Shown here: positions 16,295-22,344 of the stretch, piece after piece
Numbering within the stretch: position 1 is the stretch's first letter
Layout of the letters: each line of letters starts with the position of its first letter
NCBI GenBank assembly: GCA_022822665.1
Contig: JAJEAR010000008.1
Location: 1 to 42,550 of the forward strand
Length of the DNA: 42,550 nucleotides
Source of the DNA: Alphaproteobacteria bacterium
GTDB lineage: Bacteria; Pseudomonadota; Alphaproteobacteria; Thalassobaculales; Thalassobaculaceae
Direction of reading: 5' to 3'
Translations under genes and position numbers: made by a program
The notes under the pieces: model-generated
Seen by the model: the letters and a program-made list of their open reading frames with translations, nothing else
What the model was told of the DNA's origin: nothing
Databases searched by the model: none

Positions 16295-17054
16295 CGGGAT
16301 CGTCTTCCTCCTCCTCGTCGCCGAGATAGGCTTCCCGCACCGCGGCATTCCGCGCGATCTCGTCCGGCGTGCCCCGGGCCAGCACACCGCCTTGCGCCAT
16401 GACGGTAATCCGGTCGGCGAGATCGAACACGACCGGCATGTCATGCTCTATGATGATGAGATCGACTTCCTCGGCCAAGTGGCGGATTTTCTCGACCGTT
16501 TCCGCGGTTTCCGCCGGGCCCATCCCGCAAATCGGTTCGTCCAGCAGCAGGAGCGACGGCTCGGTTGCCAGGGCGATGCCGATCTCAAGCAGGGCGACAT
16601 CACCATAGGACAGGGTGCCCGCGGGGGAATTGCGCAATCCCGTAAGGCCGATCTGCTCGAGGATCCCGTCGACGCGTTCGGTTGTTCGACCGAAGCGGGA
16701 TCGGCTTGCAAAGGGATGCATGACGCCCTGTCGCGCCTGCGCTGCGATCCACAGGTTTTCGGCAACGGTCATCGAGTCGAACACGCTCTTGATCTGCAAC
16801 GACCGGCTCATGCCAAGCCGGCTGATCCTGTGCGGGGCCATCCCGGTGATGTCCTTGCCGCGAAACTGCACGGTACCGGAATCCGATTTGAGCATCCCGG
16901 AAATCACGTTGAACAGGGTGGTCTTGCCGGCCCCGTTCGGCCCGATGATCGCGTGCAGGATGTTCGGTTCGAAGTCGAGCGTGACGCGATCCAGCGCGAC
17001 CAGCCCGCCGAAGCGCTTGGTCAGGTCGGCGATCCGCAGCATGGGCGCGTTCAC
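16287..17054 (-). CDS. livG: Branched-chain-type ABC transporter ATPase (LivG-like)
   Basis: The 255-residue partner ATPase has Walker A GPNGAGKTT, signature LSYGD, and Walker B LLLLDEPICGM. LSYGD and the longer form are typical of LivG. The GTG at 17054 overlaps the livM stop (GTGA); an ATG four codons later is the alternative. It should pair with LivF on the cytoplasmic face of LivHM. Confidence 0.88.
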   Translation of the reverse strand: MNAPMLRIADLTKRFGGLVALDRVTLDFEPNILHAIIGPNGAGKTTLFNVISGMLKSDSGTVQFRGKDITGMAPHRISRLGMSRSLQIKSVFDSMTVAENLWIAAQARQGVMHPFASRSRFGRTTERVDGILEQIGLTGLRNSPAGTLSYGDVALLEIGIALATEPSLLLLDEPICGMGPAETAETVEKIRHLAEEVDLIIIEHDMPVVFDLADRITVMAQGGVLARGTPDEIARNAAVREAYLGDEEEEDDPDA

Positions 17055-18100
17055 GGGCCGGTCCTGCGCTCGGCCGGCACAGCCGCGGCGTCCACGGCTC
17101 CGTTCGGCCGCCCGCCCCCGCTCGCACGGTCGGCAGGCGCCGGCGCCAGGCGGTCCAGCAACGCGTTCCAGAAGCCCATCAACCCCTTCGGCGCGAAGAT
17201 GACCGTCAGAATGACGACCAGGCCGACCAGAATGGGATAATGCTCCCATATATTGGACAGTTCTTCCCGGACGACGATCAGCAGCGCGGTCCCGACGGCT
17301 GGACCGAACAGCGTTCCCGCACCGCCGATGATCGTCCACACAACGCCCTCGCCTGACACATGGTAGAACATGTAGGTCGCCGAGGCGTATCGTCCGAACA
17401 GGGCGAACAGACACCCCGCAAGTCCGGCGAAACCACCGGCGATGACAAAGGTGATCCAGCGCAGGAAATAGACATTCAGGCCGATCAGGGACGCCCGGAC
17501 ATCGTTTTCCCGCACCGCCATCAGCGCCATGCCAAACGGGCTCTTGACGATCAGGTACTTGAGGAAATAGGCCGCTGCCGCAACCGAAAGAATGAAGAAA
17601 TACTGCACGGTCGGATCGGTAAGGCTGAGTTCGAACCCGCCGGCTTCCAGCATGGCAGGCATCGAAAAGCTCGTTCCGTCGTCTCCCCCGGTCAGCGGTT
17701 TTGCACTCAGCGCGAGGAAGTAGAAGATGAGCGAGAACACGACGGTGATAATCGCAAAATAATGCCAGGTCAGCCGCACGGCGAGCGCCCCGGCAACCGC
17801 TGCGGTCCCGATGGCGACCGTCATGCCGAACCCCAGGGCGGGCCAGAATCCGAGCCCGAGCTTGGCGATGCCGATCGCGACGCCGAACATACCCATGCCG
17901 AAAAACAACGCCTGCCCGAAAGACAGCAACCCGACATAACCGAACAGGAGATTGACGCTCGCCGCAAACAGGGACCAGATAATGATCTCGGCCAGGATAT
18001 CGAGCCAGTAGTCGAACCCGATCGCCGGCAGAACCCACGGCGCGGCGACCAGGAATGCCAGGACCACCAGCAGGACGGTGCGGTTGATGCGTTCCTTCAT
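17051..18100 (-). CDS. livM: Branched-chain-type ABC transporter permease (LivM-like)
   Basis: This 349-residue, strongly hydrophobic membrane protein has the LivM hallmarks SVNLLFGYVGLLSFGQA and VRENDVRASLIGLNV. A Gly/Pro/Ala-rich tail of about 30 residues extends past the usual end. Its ATG at 18100 overlaps the livH stop by four bases (ATGA). With LivH it forms the translocation channel. Confidence 0.9.
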   Translation of the reverse strand: MKERINRTVLLVVLAFLVAAPWVLPAIGFDYWLDILAEIIIWSLFAASVNLLFGYVGLLSFGQALFFGMGMFGVAIGIAKLGLGFWPALGFGMTVAIGTAAVAGALAVRLTWHYFAIITVVFSLIFYFLALSAKPLTGGDDGTSFSMPAMLEAGGFELSLTDPTVQYFFILSVAAAAYFLKYLIVKSPFGMALMAVRENDVRASLIGLNVYFLRWITFVIAGGFAGLAGCLFALFGRYASATYMFYHVSGEGVVWTIIGGAGTLFGPAVGTALLIVVREELSNIWEHYPILVGLVVILTVIFAPKGLMGFWNALLDRLAPAPADRASGGGRPNGAVDAAAVPAERRTGP

Positions 18101-18954
18101 CGCGTTGCGCCGGTGAACAGTCCGTGCGGCCGTGCCAACAGAACGGCGCTCATCAGACAGAGGGAAACGATGCGGGCAACCGTCGGATCGGTGAAGCTGG
18201 TCACGATGCCTTCGGTAACCGCCAGGAGGACCGCCGCCGCTACCGTTCCGGGCAGGTTCCCCAAACCGCCAATGATCACCGCCATGAAGCAGAAGGGCAG
18301 CACGTCCACGCCAGTCTGGAAATCGACGGTGGTGATCGGCGCGGCAACCGCACCGCCGAGCGATGCCATCGCGAAACCAAGCGCGAAGGTGACCATGTAA
18401 ACCGTGCGTGCCGGCACGCCCATGGCAAGCGCGGTATCCCGGTCGAACCGCACGGCGCGCATCCATGTGCCCAGCTTGGTGCGGTGCAGAAAGACGAAAA
18501 ATCCGAAGATGGCCACGATGGAAACCCCGGCCGCAAAAATCCGGTAGTAGTCATATTCGATGCCGAACAGCGGAATCGTCCCCTCGATCGGCGGCAAAAT
18601 GCGCTTGGGAGCCGCGCCGAAGCCGGCCCGGACGACTTCCTGTATGATGATCGACAGGCCGAAGGTCGCCACGATCGACAGCGCCGCCGTGCCGCGGATC
18701 GGCTGGATGACCGAGCGCTCGACCAGGGCCCCCAGCACCAGCCCCACGAGCGGCACGATCAAAAAGGCGAGCCAGTAATTGCCGGTTGCCTCGAGCACGA
18801 ACCAGGTGAGGACCGTCCCCACCATGAAGAAATCGCCATGCGCCAGATTGATGATGTCGAGCAGCCCGAAGATAATCGACAGGCCGAGTGCGATAAGGGC
18901 GATGATCAGCCCCCAGACCAGGCCATTGAGCGCAAGGGCAACGACAAGTTCCAT
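18097..18954 (-). CDS. livH: Branched-chain-type ABC transporter permease (LivH-like)
   Basis: The 285-residue membrane protein is LivH-like: GLIIALIALGLSIIFGLLDI, NLAHGDFFM, and a C-terminal IVTSFTDPTVARI segment. It is the first transporter gene of the operon. A tight hairpin lies 14 bases before its start codon, and no strong ribosome-binding site is visible, hinting at translational control or coupling to the upstream PfpI-like gene. Confidence 0.9.
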   Translation of the reverse strand: MELVVALALNGLVWGLIIALIALGLSIIFGLLDIINLAHGDFFMVGTVLTWFVLEATGNYWLAFLIVPLVGLVLGALVERSVIQPIRGTAALSIVATFGLSIIIQEVVRAGFGAAPKRILPPIEGTIPLFGIEYDYYRIFAAGVSIVAIFGFFVFLHRTKLGTWMRAVRFDRDTALAMGVPARTVYMVTFALGFAMASLGGAVAAPITTVDFQTGVDVLPFCFMAVIIGGLGNLPGTVAAAVLLAVTEGIVTSFTDPTVARIVSLCLMSAVLLARPHGLFTGATR

Positions 18955-18967
18955 CCGACGATCGCTT

Positions 18968-18986
18968 AACCGCCGGGCCGGCGGTT
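18968..18986 (-). promoter_or_regulatory. Hairpin immediately upstream of livH
   Basis: The arms aaccgccg and cggcggtt (8 bp, perfect) flank a 3-base loop. It ends 14 bases before the livH ATG. It could attenuate read-through from the gene at 19119-19820 or mask the start region of livH. No T run follows on the minus strand. Confidence 0.4.
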
Positions 18987-19118
18987 GTCATCGATGCCGC
19001 CGGCTGTGTCCTCCGGATCAGTGAACACTGTCCAAAACGTCTTTCGGTTTGCAGAATCGGCAGATAATCGAGTGACTTCTCTCATGACGCATTTGCAGGT
19101 GTGCTTCGGTGCCCCCGG

Positions 19119-19820
19119 TCATGAACGTTCCTGAACGGCTTCGGCGGCTGCACGAACCGCCGCTGCGCGCCGGGACTGGCGGCCGCTCGCCGCCGAACGG
19201 GCCGCCGCCTCGATCTCCGGGCCCGCTCCTTCCGGAGAGCCTGCATCGAAGGGCGGCTGCGGATTGTACTCAATGGCCAGTTGTATCGATTTTGCGACAT
19301 CGGCGCCGAACAGTTCGCCGGCGACGGTGAGGGCAAAATCTATTCCCGCGGTCACTCCACCGCCGGAAACGATATTGCCGTCCACGACGACCCGGGCCGG
19401 GTCGGGGATCGCACCAAAAGCCGACAGCAACTCCCTCGACATCCAGTGACATGCCGCGCGCCGCCCCTTCAGCAGGCCGGCGGCTCCCAGGACCAGCGAC
19501 CCCGTACAGACCGATGTGACGTAGCGGGCGCCCTGCGCCTGTCGGCGGAGAAAATCGAGTGTTTCTTCGTCGGTCAGCAATGCGTTCATGCCGCCGCCGC
19601 CCGGCATGCAAACGAGATCGAGCTGCGGACAGTCTGTATAGGTGGTGTCCGGGAGAATCCGCATCCCGCCGCTCGACCGTACCGGGTCGAGGGATTTCGA
19701 GACCAGAAGTACCTCGCTGTCGGGAAAATGGGAGAAGACCTCGTGCGGCCCGGTCATGTCGAGCTGCATGATATCCGGAAAAACAAGCAAGCCGATCCTG
19801 AATGCCATCGCCTGCCCCAT
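19119..19820 (-). CDS. DJ-1/PfpI family protein, isonitrile hydratase-like
   Basis: The 233-residue product matches the cyclohexyl-isocyanide hydratase (InhA) branch of the DJ-1/PfpI superfamily: FPDIMQLDMTGPHEVF near the start, the nucleophile elbow SVCTGSLVLGAAGLLKG, CHW downstream, GGGVTAGIDFAL and the characteristic YNPQPPFDAGSP near the C-terminus. InhA hydrates isonitriles to N-substituted formamides. The same fold serves as the N-terminal half of GlxA/FtrA-type AraC regulators, but no AraC domain is present here. ATG at 19820 has AGGA upstream; 19808 is an alternative. It precedes livHMGF on the same strand, suggesting that the importer may bring in an isonitrile or formamide-type compound; that link is inference. 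Confidence 0.8.
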   Translation of the reverse strand: MGQAMAFRIGLLVFPDIMQLDMTGPHEVFSHFPDSEVLLVSKSLDPVRSSGGMRILPDTTYTDCPQLDLVCMPGGGGMNALLTDEETLDFLRRQAQGARYVTSVCTGSLVLGAAGLLKGRRAACHWMSRELLSAFGAIPDPARVVVDGNIVSGGGVTAGIDFALTVAGELFGADVAKSIQLAIEYNPQPPFDAGSPEGAGPEIEAAARSAASGRQSRRAAAVRAAAEAVQERS

Positions 19821-19980
19821 CGATTCCTGCCAGTGGACGGGATGTTCGCACGGCCTGAACCCTGTTGCAACAGATCAGGCCGCAAGGCGGATGAAGCGAT
19901 TCCGTCGAAATCGCGACGCCGGAAATGCGACGGCGAAGCGTGTCGCCGGCAGGCTCCGGCACGGCAAACGGGCGGCGCCG

Positions 19981-20766
19981 TTACCCGGTTGCTGGCACGA
20001 GCAGGCACCCGTCGCCGAGCGGCGCGACCGGGCTCAGGTCGCGGTGGTGCTGGTGCTCCGGCCGCTTGTGGCGGGTCAGCGCGTTGGCGACCGGGTTGAG
20101 GATCAGCGAGAAGATCGTGCGCGGCCAGGGCGTCATGTTGATCGAAGAGCCGTGGACCAGCGTGTCGCCGAAGATCAGCACCGTGCCGGGCGGCCCCTTG
20201 GCGGCAACCAGGCCGCCCTCGGCGACCAGGCAGGCCACGGTCTCGTCGTCGACCACCCAGAGCGGATAGCTCGTCGTCTCGGTATCCAGCGTCGCCGGCG
20301 CGACGCCGCGCCTGTGCGAGCCGCGGATGAAGACGATCGGCCCGTTGAACTCGTTCACCTCGTCGAGCAGCACATGAAGGTTGAGTGCGAGCGGCTCGGG
20401 CACGCCGTCCTCGCCATGGTGGGTCGCGAAATCGTAGTGCCATTGCCAGACGTCGCCGGAAAAGGCTGCCTTGGCGTTCACCTTGACCTGCTGGATGTAG
20501 AGATCGTCGCCGAGAAGCTGCCGGGCCGGTTCGACGAGGCGGGGGTGCCGGACCAGCCGGGCGTAGACCTCGCTGCGCAGGTGCAGGGCCATGGCCGTGC
20601 GTACGGCATCGCTCCCCTTTTCCCGGAAATTCTCCGGCCGGCGTTCGGCGAACAGGCGTGGCAACTCCGCCTTGAGAAGAGCCACTTCCCCGAGCGAGAA
20701 CAGCGACGGCAGGATCAGGAAGCCGTCATCCCGGAACCGTGCGATCTGTGTGTTCGTCAGTCTCAT
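19981..20766 (-). CDS. Phytanoyl-CoA dioxygenase (PhyH) family protein
   Basis: The 261-residue protein is a probable Fe(II)/2-oxoglutarate-dependent dioxygenase. It has the HxD iron-binding pair in WQWHYDF, a later His in DTLVHGSSINM and a following Arg in WPRTIF suited to 2-oxoglutarate binding. PhyH relatives hydroxylate unactivated carbons in many small molecules (ectoine hydroxylase is one example); the fold does not give the substrate. ATG at 20766 opens MRLTNTQIARFRDDGFLI, a standard PhyH start; a longer frame upstream is only the antisense of the adjacent pseudogene. It would need 2-oxoglutarate, which the nearby hmf pathway would make. Confidence 0.82.
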   Translation of the reverse strand: MRLTNTQIARFRDDGFLILPSLFSLGEVALLKAELPRLFAERRPENFREKGSDAVRTAMALHLRSEVYARLVRHPRLVEPARQLLGDDLYIQQVKVNAKAAFSGDVWQWHYDFATHHGEDGVPEPLALNLHVLLDEVNEFNGPIVFIRGSHRRGVAPATLDTETTSYPLWVVDDETVACLVAEGGLVAAKGPPGTVLIFGDTLVHGSSINMTPWPRTIFSLILNPVANALTRHKRPEHQHHRDLSPVAPLGDGCLLVPATG

Positions 20767-20865
20767 CAGCCTGCCGTCCGTCCGGACCGTCCCATGCCTG
20801 AAGGGTAGGGTACAATCCGCCAACCTGTCACCTCTGCCCGTGCAGCGGGCCGCGAAGTCACAGGA

Positions 20866-21215
20866 AATGTGGTACGGCTCCGCGCCGCCGGGACCACGGG
20901 CATCGTTGCGCCGCGATGCATCGGCGAATTCCGGGCACTGGATCTTTCGGAGCGGGAAAGGCCGGCGCGCCCGGCCGTCGACGCCACCACGGGCCGGCGG
21001 GCGGCAATCATGGGCACGGGGTCCATCCTCGAGGACGAGATCATCACCCGGATCCACGCGGCGAAAGAGGCCGGCGCGGACAATCCACTGCTGTCCCAAC
21101 CTGTGGGCACGGGGATGCCTCGACCCGCGGCGCAGGGTCCGCCAGCTGGCGGATGCCCGGTAGCTTCAGCTGGCAGGCATCGGCGGTGACGACACCCGCT
21201 TGCTCGACGGTTTCC
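20866..21215 (+). pseudogene. Internally deleted copy of the DapA-family gene at 11703-12623
   Basis: The DNA matches two separated parts of the intact gene. Bases 20866-21081 correspond to about 11797-12014, sharing for example gggcacggggtccatc. Bases 21082-21215 correspond to about 12324-12460, sharing tcccaac-tgtgggcac followed by ggatgcctcgacc. In the intact gene the missing segment is bounded by the direct repeat gcggacgg at 12009 and 12318, 309 bases apart, so the deletion fits recombination between these repeats. The copy has also lost its start, its catalytic Tyr and Lys region, and its frame. It lies head-to-head with the PhyH gene, from 20866 on. Confidence 0.85.
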
Positions 21216-21274
21216 CCACGCGCCGCTGCATGATCCCGGGGCGGGGAGAAGGACCGGCCCGGGCCCGCTGCCGG

Positions 21275-22192
21275 CTACTTGCCCCAGCGCAACGCCATGA
21301 GGTCAAGGTCGCGCGCCATGCGCAGCAGGGTCTCGCGCGTCGGTTCCGGCAGCGGCGCAAGCGGGTGGCGCACGGCGTCGGACCGGATCACTCCGCCTTC
21401 CTTCATCACCGTCTTGGTCGCCCTCAGTCCGCACTGGCGGTTCTCGAGATTGATCAGCGGCAGCATGCCGGCATACAGCGCCTCCGCCTCCCCGCGCGAT
21501 CCGGCGAGATGGCTGGTCACGATCGGGCGGATCCGTTCCGGTGCGAGGGCACTGGTCATGGTGCCGGTGGCGCCCGCATCAAGGTCGGCGAGCAGGGTGA
21601 TGCCCTCCTCTCCGTCGAACGGGCCGTCGATATGTTCGCCGGCAGCCGCGAGCAGTGCGCGGAGCTTGTCTGCCGTGCCCGGGGTCTCGATCTTGAAGTA
21701 GCCGACCGTCGGCAACTCGCGCGCGATCCGGGCCAGCAACGGTACCGGCAGGGTGACACCCGAGAGCGGCGCGTCCTGGATCATGACCGGGATGTCGATC
21801 GCCTCGGACACCGCCCGGAAATGCTCCAGGATACCCTCCTCGTCAGCCTTCAGTGCCGCACCGTGATACGGGGGCATCAGCATCACCATGGCGGCCCCCT
21901 CGCCCTCGGCGCGCCGGCAGCGTTCCACCGCGACCCGGGTGCTGAAGTGACTGCAGGTCACGATCACCGGAACCCGCGACGCCACGTGCCCGAGGCACAG
22001 CGTCTGCAGCGTCGCGCGCTCGGCATCGCTCAGCAGAAACTGCTCGGAGTAGTTGGCAAGGATGCAGACCCCGTCCACCCCCTGGTCGACCATGCAGTCG
22101 AGAACCCGGCGCTGACCGTCGTGATCAAGCGCGCCGGCATCGTCGAAAGGGGTGGGAACGATGGGAAAGATCCCGGTATAGGGTGCGCTCAT
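21275..22192 (-). CDS. araD: L-2-keto-3-deoxyarabonate dehydratase-like protein (DapA superfamily)
   Basis: The 305-residue protein belongs to the DapA superfamily but carries the pattern I remember for L-2-keto-3-deoxyarabonate dehydratase (EC 4.2.1.43): ILANYSEQFLL, MIQDAPLSG with Gln139 where DapA has Tyr, the Schiff-base Lys167 in YFKIETPG, GPFDGEEGITLLADLDAG, and LENRQCG...EGGVI near the end. That enzyme makes 2-oxoglutarate semialdehyde in the non-phosphorylative arabinose route. No arabinose dehydrogenase, lactonase or arabonate dehydratase is in the window, so a related 2-keto-3-deoxy sugar acid is equally possible. It is divergent from hmfA with 152 bases between the starts. Confidence 0.75.
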   Translation of the reverse strand: MSAPYTGIFPIVPTPFDDAGALDHDGQRRVLDCMVDQGVDGVCILANYSEQFLLSDAERATLQTLCLGHVASRVPVIVTCSHFSTRVAVERCRRAEGEGAAMVMLMPPYHGAALKADEEGILEHFRAVSEAIDIPVMIQDAPLSGVTLPVPLLARIARELPTVGYFKIETPGTADKLRALLAAAGEHIDGPFDGEEGITLLADLDAGATGTMTSALAPERIRPIVTSHLAGSRGEAEALYAGMLPLINLENRQCGLRATKTVMKEGGVIRSDAVRHPLAPLPEPTRETLLRMARDLDLMALRWGK

Positions 22193-22344
22193 GGGTATCC
22201 TCGCCGCCGGCTGATACGGGAACGGCGATCCTACCGTGCGGCACCGCGCGACGCGAGGCCCGCCGGAAGGACCGGGCCTGGAGCGCGTTTGCCGGATACC
22301 GGGCCGGGGTTGCGCAGAACGGGTGAACTTGCCACCAATACCCC

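Noticed and set aside
16287..18038. A 583-residue minus-strand frame that would fuse a basic N-terminal region to LivG
   Set aside because: The first 330 residues are the wrong frame of livM, which is clearly read in another frame up to 17051. LivG starts at the GTG overlapping the livM stop.
21275..22192. The DapA-superfamily protein might be inactive because the Tyr of the YN-x-P motif is Gln
   Set aside because: The surrounding pattern (ANYSEQF, QDAPLSG, YFKIETPG) is that of the keto-deoxyarabonate dehydratase subfamily, where this change is normal, and the Schiff-base Lys is present.
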